Notes: generated by a model from the letters alone, not told the origin. Positions 8,535 to 17,530 are shown, numbered from the stretch's first letter. The stretch: 34,813 nt of DNA from Saccharofermentans sp. (GCA_016292155.1 JAEFBC010000084.1:1-34813), one strand, 5' to 3'. Translations and numbers: made by a program.

Positions 8535-8564
8535 GGTACGGATGCTTTAAAGAGCATCCGCACC
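8535..8564 (-). terminator. Intercistronic hairpin between pilin and sipA-like gene
   Basis: GGUGCGGAUGCU-CUUUAA-AGCAUCCGUACC on the minus RNA: 12-bp stem including one G-U pair; followed by UUCUUUAAAAA. Confidence 0.55.
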
Positions 8565-8612
8565 CCTTATATTTTAAACCGATAATCTGAGTTAACCGGA
8601 CACCGGCTTATC

Positions 8613-9818
8613 TCAAGCCTGCTCCTCTTTTCTCTTTGTTGTGCTGATTACCATGAATCCGATACCGAATCCTAAGAGGATTACGAACGGAAGCACTGCC
8701 ATTGCTACACCTGTAGGTGAGATGAGAACGTAAGTATTTGTGAATTCAACTGTCTTATCCTCACCTGCTTCACCCTTTGTTGTAGTAACTGTAACAGCAT
8801 CTGTCGTAGCATCAGGCTCAAGAACTGCGTTTGCAAGATTTGTCTGAGCACCAGTTGTTGTGACATAGTAGATCTTACCTGTTACATTGTTCTTCTCAGA
8901 GATACCGACTGTTGTTCCACAAGGGATACCGGTATATGTAACGGAAGCATTGTGCTTGATAGCTGCTGTAAGGCTGTCTGCCATATCTGTAGCAGTTCCG
9001 TCAACATCAAGCTTAAAGGAACCAGTAAATGCAGCAGGCTTCTCAAAAGTTACTGTAAACGGGAATGCGTTATCTTCATTAGCTGTGTCGTTTTCGAGCT
9101 TCTTGCTTACTGTTACGTTATATGTATAGTAAGAATCGGCGTCGATTGTTGTAGATCCGCTTGTCGTCTCAACAAAACCCTGTGTCTTAACAACACTCTC
9201 AAGATTGTTGCCTGAATCAGATCCGTTGATATCGCTGTCATTGACGAACAAAACATAACCATAGATTATGAATTCGCCTGCCTGATCACCGTCTCTGACA
9301 TATACATCGAGATAACGGATAACGTCATCAGCAGAACCAATTACGCCTGCAGCTTCTTTGCCTGAACACTGCTCTGTAATTTTATAACGATAGACACCTG
9401 CACCGGGGAATTCAACAGTTGCAAAATCAATCTCAATATCCTGAGTATTTGATTTACCAGCTGCAGCAGCATCTACAAGACTAGCACTGCTCCAGGAAAG
9501 ACTTCCGGTAATAGTCGGTGAACCCACGCCTGCTTTGGTTAATGTCTTTACACCATCTGCATCCGTAATCTCCTTGCCAGCAGAAGATGCGGCAATTGAA
9601 TATGTATAGGTGACGTTCGGACCATAGACCTTTTCAGCTGACGGATTGTAAACCTTAAGTTCTTTCTTAATTACCAGAGTGGTAGTAAGAGTAGATGTTT
9701 TGCTACCTGTTACACCACCGGACGGTAATGTCTCGTCAGCCAGTGCGGTCATACCCAGCATGGCGACCATAGCTGTGGCAACTAAGATGCTTGCCACTTT
9801 TCTTAATATGCGTTTCAT
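8613..9818 (-). CDS. FctA/Spy0128-like sortase-anchored major pilin
   Basis: Signal peptide; isopeptide-type K (VTVSKKLEND), E (VGISEKN), N (VEFTNTY) in second domain; C-terminal ISPTG, hydrophobic stretch, KRKEEQA. Confidence 0.9.
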   Translation of the reverse strand: MKRILRKVASILVATAMVAMLGMTALADETLPSGGVTGSKTSTLTTTLVIKKELKVYNPSAEKVYGPNVTYTYSIAASSAGKEITDADGVKTLTKAGVGSPTITGSLSWSSASLVDAAAAGKSNTQDIEIDFATVEFPGAGVYRYKITEQCSGKEAAGVIGSADDVIRYLDVYVRDGDQAGEFIIYGYVLFVNDSDINGSDSGNNLESVVKTQGFVETTSGSTTIDADSYYTYNVTVSKKLENDTANEDNAFPFTVTFEKPAAFTGSFKLDVDGTATDMADSLTAAIKHNASVTYTGIPCGTTVGISEKNNVTGKIYYVTTTGAQTNLANAVLEPDATTDAVTVTTTKGEAGEDKTVEFTNTYVLISPTGVAMAVLPFVILLGFGIGFMVISTTKRKEEQA

Positions 9819-9889
9819 AAAAGTATCCTCCTCATAATTATCAGTTTTGAGTTTGTTTGTAGTTTGATTCTCGTAGTTGTAATGATTTT

Positions 9890-9923
9890 TTTATACCATT
9901 AGGTTAGGGACAGAAATGGGACA
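9890..9923 (-). promoter_or_regulatory. Pilin promoter with direct repeat TGTCCC-ATTTC-TGTCCC, 11-nt gap, -10 TATAAA
   Basis: Repeats at 9923-9918 and 9912-9907; -10 at 9895-9890; same architecture as at 17419-17452. Confidence 0.65.
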
Positions 9924-9958
9924 CTTCGGGCCTTTCCGGCCTTATACCGAAAAGTGTC
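9920..9958 (-). repeat. Stem-loop directly after the adhesin stop codon
   Basis: GACACUU(UU)CGG...CCGAAGUGUC with inner GGCC-GGAAA-GGCC; no U-run; distal arm overlaps the upstream TGTCCC repeat. Confidence 0.5.
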
Positions 9959-9963
9959 ACATT

Positions 9964-12900
9964 TTATTCATCGTTTGTACTTTTATCCTGCCCCCCTTTC
10001 CTCTTGCGCTCTTTCTGTACAACGGCTCCTGCGAAGCATGTTGAAGACAGGATCAGCATGATCATGAAGCTCATGCTGTTGTCCTTAACAGCCGTAGGTG
10101 CCACGAGCGGAAGTACTTCCTGTGTATTCGTGAATGTAATCGTAAGGTTTTCATTTGCTTCTACAAAACCTGTTGAATTGCCTGTGCCGCTAATCGAGAG
10201 TGTTTCATCGGGATTAGTAACTACGTAAGAAATCTCATAATCTGATTCCTCATCAGCTTCTTCTGTGACACTAACGCTCATTCCCTTATGAACGGTAAAG
10301 ACTATGCTGTCAGTTCCGTTATCCGCGGGTGATAAAGTAAATGTGGCAATACCATCAGAACCGGTAACGATATCATCAGAAGTATCAGCAGTTCCCTTAT
10401 CGCTCAATGTGTAGTTAGCTACTGCAGAGCCCTTATCCTTCAGCTGCAAAGTGAATGTGAAAGTACCGCCGGTGCCGACAACGTTCTTAACTACTGTGAC
10501 ATCGACCTTTTCTCTTGTGTTCATAAAGAGAACATATTTATCAGAATCAGCATCAAGATTTACAACTGTTCCATCTGTTGCTGTTCCCAAGCTGCTTGCG
10601 TCAGTACCGGTCTTATAGGATGTTATGTAACCTGGTTCAACGTTTTCTTCGATCTTTACTTTCGCGTTTTTCGGAACATACAGCAAAGCTGTCTGGTTGT
10701 TTGCAAGAGTGAACTGAAGCACACCCTGTTCATTTGTGCCCTGAGATCCGTGAACATTAGACAACTGGATCGGATCACCGTTGCTGTCAGTAAGGGTCAA
10801 CGTGAAGAGGAAGCTGTTGATACCGTAATCGTTATAGATCTCTTTCTTAACGGTAACGCGCATCATCTTCGGATTAACGACTTTGATAATGTAAGTAGAA
10901 CTACTGTCTTCGTATTCCACTTCTACTGTATCAGCATCACTGCCCGTTGTTACGCTAACTCCGGCCCCATTGATATCTACTGTTGCGGGAGCCTGGAGCT
11001 TTGTATATCGAACGCCGTCATGGTCATACACTTCTGTTTCAGTAAGAATATACTGACCTGCATATGCCTCACCTTCCCAGACAAGTCCTGTACCCTCAGC
11101 AGAGAACTTCTTCCCGTCGAAAACACCGGGGAATGTGAAGTTTGCACTATCCAGAGGATTGCCTTCGTCATCTACTACAACGAGACGAATGTTCTGTGTC
11201 TTCAGTGCATTGGTAAATGTAACTGTCGTATCATCTGTTACAACAAACGAGAATACATTACCTTCCTGGTTAAGATCAGTAACAGGCGAAGAGTCTGCAG
11301 CTCTTATTCCTGCAGCCGATGTATCGAACCGGTTGCTGTCAACGTTCTCGGTAATAGTAAGCACAGCACCTGTAGGAATGCCTTCGATCTTCCACTCACC
11401 GCCGTGCTCAGCATCTGCATCGTTTACGATGTAATTACTTGCAGGATCAAGCACATAACTCTCACCGTTCTCCAGTGCGACGTTAAACTCGAAGTTCTCA
11501 GAATTTAATGTCTCAGGGAGCAACTTCTTTTTGATAGTAACATCAGCAGTCTTGCGGGTATTGGTAAATACAACCGTACCGCCGGTTCTGTCGATTGTCC
11601 ATTTTATCTCATTATTAGGATCCGTAATGCCTTCAGGAGTGATCTTAAAGTCCTGATTATATAAGCCTACGATTTCAGTGCTGGCAATATAATCGCTATC
11701 TTCTGTCTCCGTAACTGTTACGCTTGTTAAAGCAACATCGTTATAACCATTATTATTATTGTTTTGCCAGCCGACATATACTACTGATCCTGCAGTTGTT
11801 CCATCAGCATTATATTTACGTACCGCAACTCTCAATGTTGCTCTGTTTCCGGAACCGCCGTTATTACGTTCCATACTGATAGTAAGATACTGGCCATGAG
11901 AAAGGGTAAAGTTTTCATTTTTGTCTACTTGCGAGTAACTGGAGGATGAGTATCTCCTATACTGACCCTGTATTCTTACATTAAATGTAAATGTCTTGGA
12001 TCCAGACTGATCTCCGGGCGCAGGAACTTCCTTATAAACCTTTACGACGCCTTCCTGATCGTTAGAACCCCAAACAGCATATAAGTGTTTAATGTCCGTA
12101 GGATCTCCATTTTCATTCTTGAAGAGATCATCTAATACAAGATTCTGATCCATAGAACCATTGCCTGAGATAGGATACTTAGGTGTAGTATCTGTAGGGT
12201 TCTCACCCCAGCCCTTGAATACTCGTCCGACACGGACACGTGTCTCTGTTAAGTGATATGTGGTCTCACTTATGTCAAATGACTTCTCCCATGTCGCATC
12301 TATAGGATCGTTATCATGAAGTACCAAAGTCCTTGGCATCTGCATTGCAGAGAATGTAACTACAACAGGACGGCCCTGAGTATCTTCATAGAGCTGGTCA
12401 GTAATCGAATAACTCATAGTATTCTTGATATCACTGACTATTTCGGGATCTTCATCGCTGGAACGTCCTGCATAAGTGCTGGAAACACTCATTACCCAAC
12501 CATAACCAAGAGTATTCGTACCATTGATCGTAAAGTCTTTGCCTGCACCATAAGGCATGACCAGACGTGTAGTTCCGGGTTGGATTACCACATTATTAGG
12601 ATTTACAGGTGTTCTGGAGAAAGAACCATCCGCCTGATTAACTATATAAAGAGCATTTCCGCTGGTTGATGTAATCGAAATTGTAAGCGCCTGATTTGTT
12701 GTATTTACGAGGTCAAGGTATACCATAGGTTCCCATACCGCATAAAGTGTATGAGTCTCGCCAGGAGTTACTGCTACGACTGAATCGGCAGGATAATCCG
12801 GAACAAAGTCTGTATCATAGGCATCCTTGTCAAAGCCAAGCAGCTTATAACCAGCTGGATGAGTAAAGAACTTTACACCTGCCGGATCAAGTGTCTCTCC

Positions 12901-15900
12901 GGTTGTTTCATTCTGAGTAAGTGTTGTTGAGTACTTATATAGATGTACTGAAGTATTGGACTGTGCGTCACCAAATACTATTGATTTATTTTCTGTATCA
13001 AGATAAGAACGGCCAGGCCATGTCCATTCAGGTAATTCTCCGGCAGCACTGTACAGAGTGCCGTATGCTGTTCCCATAGCATCCCTGCCGGCATTCAAAG
13101 TCAGGTTAACAACATCAGGTCTTCTGTAAGCTTCAGAACGTTTTTCGTATACAGCCTGCATGTGTATAACCATGTTCTCATCTGAGTATCTGGCCTTTAC
13201 CGTGAGTTCCTGACCTGCTGTGTAGTACACACCGGGTTCCAGAGGAGTATAACGGGGTCTGCCTGCAACAGTCACGACCTTAACGATCTGCCAGCCGCGG
13301 AACTGGTAATCAACATAATCAGAATCCGTTGAGGTCTTACCATTTACCCTTATGGATGTAGGCTCCTGCATTGCCTGTGTAGACGCACCGTCTGAGTATT
13401 TCGAATGTCCGTCCAAAGGATCAGTCCAGTCTTCAAGATTTGCTGTGATGTAGTCATTGTTATCAGCATAGAACTCGGTTGTATAAAGGATGCTGTAGCC
13501 GCCTTCCAAACGCCATTCAGCGATTAATGTAGTCTCACTGTCAGCGGGCTTTGAAAAATCAAACGGAGTATTCTGACGGACACCATCTACCACTTCATAC
13601 CAAGCAAGGAATACATAGGACTCGCCGCTTCTGAGCTCACGGTATTTCTCTGTTGATACATAAGTAGCTTCCCACTGAGCACGCGGCAGAGGAACCAATT
13701 GAGGATCCCTTTCCTGTCGTGCTACTACTTCATGAACATAATACTGATAGAAAATATTCAATGATTGAGGCGTATCTTTGATATAAACTGCTGTTCGGCC
13801 GGCAGCACTGATCTTTCCTTCGCCGCCTTCAAGATTCGATTTGTAAATATAGACATATCGGTATACAGACTCAGGATCCATCTGAGCTGCTTCAATATCA
13901 CTTATTTCGACATATTTGCGCTTCATATTTTCATAGCGCTCAATAGTCTGTGTTGCTTCATTGTCAAAGTATGTAGCGTAATTATTTTTCTCAGTCTCAG
14001 GAGGAAGACCAACAATTCCCAGCTGTTCTGACGTAAACCAGTCATATTCAATGGAGTTGATCACACCACCATTAGGATTAATGTTGATCGGATAAGAGAC
14101 CAAAGACCACTTAGCGTAAATAACTTTATTTGCGGCAGGCATTGTTTCGTTAGCAAAATCAAACGGTACAGAACCGGCTGCATCTTCGTACCAGCCATCA
14201 AAGTAGTAATTGGAATTGGGCGCTGCAGGAGCTTCTGTTCCACTGTAAGACGCAAGGCTCTTCTCGTACGGGATATTGCCATAAACCTGTGCGGCAGGAG
14301 CACTTCCTGCAAGTGAAGGCGGATAGTTAGGAGAAAAAGTCAGTTCGCTGGTTTTTCTTGAATAATAGAATTCGGCTACACGTGTTCCGCCTGAGACTCT
14401 TTCGCCCTCACCAAAGCCAGTATAAGCAGGTGCATTCTGCTGACCAATTTCCTGGTTGCTGGAACGCGCAGTAAAACTGTCTGCCAAGTAATAAGTCTTG
14501 TTGTTCCTGGTAACTAAATCCAGTCCGGAATAATCTACACCATCGAGAGTTTCCCAGTAGATTTTGTATGTCCAGTCATAAGGTATGCTGGTTCTGTAAC
14601 TGGCAATAAGGAAGTTTCCATCAGGTGAATCAGTATAACCAAGGATCTTTTCATCCATAGTTGAAACTACACCCTTTACAGTATCGTTTTGTCCAGGACT
14701 GCCATATAAGCCGGCATTAGCCATCATCCACCAGCCGGATAAATATCTGTTGTTATTAGGAAACTTTGAATATTCCGGCCAAGCACTTGAGATATCAAAA
14801 CCATAATTTGCAGTTATAACGTAGAAATAATAACGGTAGCCGTTATAATCTGCATAACTGATCTTGCCTGCATCATATGTACAGAGAGATGACAACTGTG
14901 ATATTCCGGAATCGTCCCAATTTATACCTGAACCAGCCGTACAATAAGATTGCCAGGTAATCGTATTTGGAGGAGTAAATCTGTTGCTTAATGTAGGAAC
15001 CCTGAAGTATCCTGTCTCAGTTCCGTTATTAGCTAACTGACGTCTTGCAAAGATAAACTTCAAATTATAGGTAATACGGTCATAGTAAACATTGATAACC
15101 GTACCGCCCTGAGGATCAATGGTTCCGAGGTTTTCACTGCGGCTATATTGGAAACCGGTGTAATTCATGCCAAGCAGATTGAGATTGCTTACATTTACAG
15201 TTTGATTATTGTCATTAACATAAGAACCGGAGTAATTTCGCAATACTGCTTCTGTTACCGGATTTGCGGTATTCCAATCCTCATCGAAATAGTAAGTCTC
15301 AAAATCGTATTTCTTATTTGCATCTGAAATACCGGCTTCATCTGTAACCTTCTGCTTCCAGATTACGACCTTATATTGCGCCGTAATATTCGGAATCCAT
15401 TTAGCATAGAGAGTCTTGCTGTCAAGCTCATCATAAGCGTAGATCTTGCCATTTGATACCTTGAAACCAGCCTCGTTAATAGAGGCCTCTGTTCTGACTG
15501 TTCCTTCAGCATTAGTGACTTGAACGCCGGCACCGTCAGCTTCGGTATACCAGCCTCCAAATATGAAGCCGTTTCTGGTTGTCGTAGGCAAAGAAGTCAA
15601 AGCATACTCATCACCTTCAGCATCATCGCTGGTGAAGATTAGCTGAGGCTTTACGAACAATGCACCATTTCCGCTGGGACCGATATTGAAATTGATATAA
15701 CGGGCCTGAACAAAGTGCGGATAAAGATCGATAGTCTCTGCACCTGCTGTGAGATATGTGCCGTCCTTGCCCGGCTGAATGATCTCTTCGTTATTGGAAT
15801 CGATAGTTCTGATAAGCTCCCAATTAGGATTCTGTGCTGTTCCGGTATTTCTCTCCCAACCGATGAATACAACGTGTACGGGATCGCTGCTTGGAGACTG

Positions 15901-17376
15901 TATATCACTTACCTTTACTTCAGTCTGATGGCTGCTTCCAAGAACGATGAGCTTACGTGAAAGAAGTGTCTCGCCTGTAGTCGAGTCATAAGATCCGAGA
16001 TGGAAGTTAACGAAGTAATAGTTGCTGTAGATAGGCGCGAGATATACATGAGCGCATCCTTCAGAATCGACATCGGTACATGTGCCGGAAGCATTGCCTA
16101 CAGTCCACTTGATGGATGTGATTGTAGAGCCTGATTTAACTGAGCTGACAGTTACATCCTTATCGAGTTCGATACGGATAGGATCTGTTAACGGCCAGCT
16201 GTATTTAATTGTGCCGCCATATGTCTTACTGGAATTATTAAAGGTAACCGAATCCTCAGACATATCGACTGTATACCATCCGTAGAAGTATGTGTTCTGG
16301 GTATTCATCGGCGCTTCGATTGATTCGAGCTTATCGCCGTCACGGACGATCATGGAGACCTGCTTATTGCCTGCCTGAGGATCGGTTGCCTTGTTGGTAA
16401 AAGTATAAGGAGCAGATGTGTATTCATCGCCATTAGGCTGATAGTCTTCTTCAACTGGTGCGATGAAGTGGAACTGGACACGGGGAGTAACAACTTCTCC
16501 TCCCTCATGCTCAATGATGACATAAACGCTGAAGTGACCGGCTTCAAATTCAACCTTACCGTTTTTGACCTCAGCGTCAATTTTTTCGATTTTCTTGTTC
16601 TTGATGTCGACCGGCTTGCCACTCTCTGCGAGCTCGTCAGGAACATAAATGACTTCGGCTTCATTTTTTGTAACACTGTTACATTCGTCTGATGCAACCT
16701 CGATCTTGAGGGGCTCAGCGGGCTGCCATTCGTTGCCGTCTTTGTCGAAAACCTTGATATCATAGGCTGCTATAACCTTTGCACCGCTTACTTTGACCTC
16801 TACGCGCTCTGCAGTTACTCTTACGTCTTCCGGTAAGAGGCCTGTTACATAAATATCAGCGCCCTCTGCCTTGATCTTGCGCTCTTTAAGCTCAACATCA
16901 GTCTTGGAGGGCTCTGTTTCTACTGTCGTTGTTTCAGAAGGCTCTGTCTCTGCTGGTTCTGTTGCCTTCTCTGTTTCAACAGGTTCTGTCTCTTCTGTAT
17001 TTGATTCAGTGGGCTCTGTTGCCTCGGCTGTAGTTTCTGTTGTCTCTGTAGTCTCTGCTGTATTCTCCGGTTCTGTCGCAGCCGTTGTTTCTGAAGTTGT
17101 CTCTGCGGGTTCTTCCTTGGCTTCTGTATCGGTGGGTTTTGTTACCTCGGGAGCTTTTGTCTCTTTTGGCTCTGTCGCCTTCGGTTCAGCCTTGGGAGCC
17201 TCGCTCTCGGCCGAAGGTGTTTCCTCACCTTCGACCTCATCAGCGAATACGGTTTTTATGGAACCAAAGAACTGGCCGGCTTTGTCATAAGCCAGAACGA
17301 TGGACGCGGTCATAGCAGCAACCAGGATGATTGCGATGGCCTTTTTGAGTAATAAGCGGATGTCTATGCGCTTCAT
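9964..17376 (-). CDS. Giant cell-surface pilus tip/adhesin-like protein
   Basis: ATG 17376 after GAGGA; signal peptide; T/E/P-rich stalk; multiple InlB-B/Flg_new-like GWY...YAKW repeats; tandem Spy0128/Cna-B-like domains near C-terminus; end LPLVAPTAVKDN-hydrophobic-KERKRK. Confidence 0.9.
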   Translation of the reverse strand: MKRIDIRLLLKKAIAIILVAAMTASIVLAYDKAGQFFGSIKTVFADEVEGEETPSAESEAPKAEPKATEPKETKAPEVTKPTDTEAKEEPAETTSETTAATEPENTAETTETTETTAEATEPTESNTEETEPVETEKATEPAETEPSETTTVETEPSKTDVELKERKIKAEGADIYVTGLLPEDVRVTAERVEVKVSGAKVIAAYDIKVFDKDGNEWQPAEPLKIEVASDECNSVTKNEAEVIYVPDELAESGKPVDIKNKKIEKIDAEVKNGKVEFEAGHFSVYVIIEHEGGEVVTPRVQFHFIAPVEEDYQPNGDEYTSAPYTFTNKATDPQAGNKQVSMIVRDGDKLESIEAPMNTQNTYFYGWYTVDMSEDSVTFNNSSKTYGGTIKYSWPLTDPIRIELDKDVTVSSVKSGSTITSIKWTVGNASGTCTDVDSEGCAHVYLAPIYSNYYFVNFHLGSYDSTTGETLLSRKLIVLGSSHQTEVKVSDIQSPSSDPVHVVFIGWERNTGTAQNPNWELIRTIDSNNEEIIQPGKDGTYLTAGAETIDLYPHFVQARYINFNIGPSGNGALFVKPQLIFTSDDAEGDEYALTSLPTTTRNGFIFGGWYTEADGAGVQVTNAEGTVRTEASINEAGFKVSNGKIYAYDELDSKTLYAKWIPNITAQYKVVIWKQKVTDEAGISDANKKYDFETYYFDEDWNTANPVTEAVLRNYSGSYVNDNNQTVNVSNLNLLGMNYTGFQYSRSENLGTIDPQGGTVINVYYDRITYNLKFIFARRQLANNGTETGYFRVPTLSNRFTPPNTITWQSYCTAGSGINWDDSGISQLSSLCTYDAGKISYADYNGYRYYFYVITANYGFDISSAWPEYSKFPNNNRYLSGWWMMANAGLYGSPGQNDTVKGVVSTMDEKILGYTDSPDGNFLIASYRTSIPYDWTYKIYWETLDGVDYSGLDLVTRNNKTYYLADSFTARSSNQEIGQQNAPAYTGFGEGERVSGGTRVAEFYYSRKTSELTFSPNYPPSLAGSAPAAQVYGNIPYEKSLASYSGTEAPAAPNSNYYFDGWYEDAAGSVPFDFANETMPAANKVIYAKWSLVSYPININPNGGVINSIEYDWFTSEQLGIVGLPPETEKNNYATYFDNEATQTIERYENMKRKYVEISDIEAAQMDPESVYRYVYIYKSNLEGGEGKISAAGRTAVYIKDTPQSLNIFYQYYVHEVVARQERDPQLVPLPRAQWEATYVSTEKYRELRSGESYVFLAWYEVVDGVRQNTPFDFSKPADSETTLIAEWRLEGGYSILYTTEFYADNNDYITANLEDWTDPLDGHSKYSDGASTQAMQEPTSIRVNGKTSTDSDYVDYQFRGWQIVKVVTVAGRPRYTPLEPGVYYTAGQELTVKARYSDENMVIHMQAVYEKRSEAYRRPDVVNLTLNAGRDAMGTAYGTLYSAAGELPEWTWPGRSYLDTENKSIVFGDAQSNTSVHLYKYSTTLTQNETTGETLDPAGVKFFTHPAGYKLLGFDKDAYDTDFVPDYPADSVVAVTPGETHTLYAVWEPMVYLDLVNTTNQALTISITSTSGNALYIVNQADGSFSRTPVNPNNVVIQPGTTRLVMPYGAGKDFTINGTNTLGYGWVMSVSSTYAGRSSDEDPEIVSDIKNTMSYSITDQLYEDTQGRPVVVTFSAMQMPRTLVLHDNDPIDATWEKSFDISETTYHLTETRVRVGRVFKGWGENPTDTTPKYPISGNGSMDQNLVLDDLFKNENGDPTDIKHLYAVWGSNDQEGVVKVYKEVPAPGDQSGSKTFTFNVRIQGQYRRYSSSSYSQVDKNENFTLSHGQYLTISMERNNGGSGNRATLRVAVRKYNADGTTAGSVVYVGWQNNNNNGYNDVALTSVTVTETEDSDYIASTEIVGLYNQDFKITPEGITDPNNEIKWTIDRTGGTVVFTNTRKTADVTIKKKLLPETLNSENFEFNVALENGESYVLDPASNYIVNDADAEHGGEWKIEGIPTGAVLTITENVDSNRFDTSAAGIRAADSSPVTDLNQEGNVFSFVVTDDTTVTFTNALKTQNIRLVVVDDEGNPLDSANFTFPGVFDGKKFSAEGTGLVWEGEAYAGQYILTETEVYDHDGVRYTKLQAPATVDINGAGVSVTTGSDADTVEVEYEDSSSTYIIKVVNPKMMRVTVKKEIYNDYGINSFLFTLTLTDSNGDPIQLSNVHGSQGTNEQGVLQFTLANNQTALLYVPKNAKVKIEENVEPGYITSYKTGTDASSLGTATDGTVVNLDADSDKYVLFMNTREKVDVTVVKNVVGTGGTFTFTLQLKDKGSAVANYTLSDKGTADTSDDIVTGSDGIATFTLSPADNGTDSIVFTVHKGMSVSVTEEADEESDYEISYVVTNPDETLSISGTGNSTGFVEANENLTITFTNTQEVLPLVAPTAVKDNSMSFMIMLILSSTCFAGAVVQKERKRKGGQDKSTNDE
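16900..17235 (-). repeat. Low-complexity T/E/P-rich stalk-encoding region of the adhesin
   Basis: Translation PKATEPKETKAPEVTKPTDTEAKEEPAETTSETTAATEPENTAETTETTETT... Confidence 0.8.
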
Positions 17377-17418
17377 AATCATGTCCTCATTACATAATTT
17401 GCCCAGTCTTACAATCCG

Positions 17419-17452
17419 ATGATAGCAAAGCACTAGGGACAGAAAGGGGACA
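17419..17452 (-). promoter_or_regulatory. Adhesin/operon promoter with direct repeat TGTCCC-CTTTC-TGTCCC, 11-nt gap, -10 TATCAT
   Basis: Repeats at 17452-17447 and 17441-17436; -10 at 17424-17419; no good -35 hexamer; about 40 nt upstream of ATG 17376. Confidence 0.65.
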
Positions 17453-17476
17453 AAAATAAAATTAATTTGCTAATAA

Positions 17477-17530
17477 GAAATAATAGAAAAATAGCGAAAA
17501 AACGAGAAAAAGCGAGAAAATGCGCGAAAA
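17477..17530. other. Six A-tracts phased at 10 bp (predicted intrinsic DNA curvature)
   Basis: Six successive 10-bp blocks end in AAA(A): taataagaaa taatagaaaa atagcgaaaa aacgagaaaa agcgagaaaa tgcgcgaaaa. Confidence 0.65.

Noticed and set aside
10750-11508. 252-aa plus-strand ORF antisense to the adhesin
   Set aside because: No recognisable domain or start signals; it lies fully antisense to a strongly supported CDS and is probably a codon-bias shadow. Same for 11135-11434, 12316-12669 and 16871-17290.
9700-17300. Repeats within the adhesin as a CRISPR array or mobile element
   Set aside because: The repeats are protein-level domain repeats and T/E/P stalk codons; no regular repeat-spacer pattern, transposase or terminal inverted repeats.
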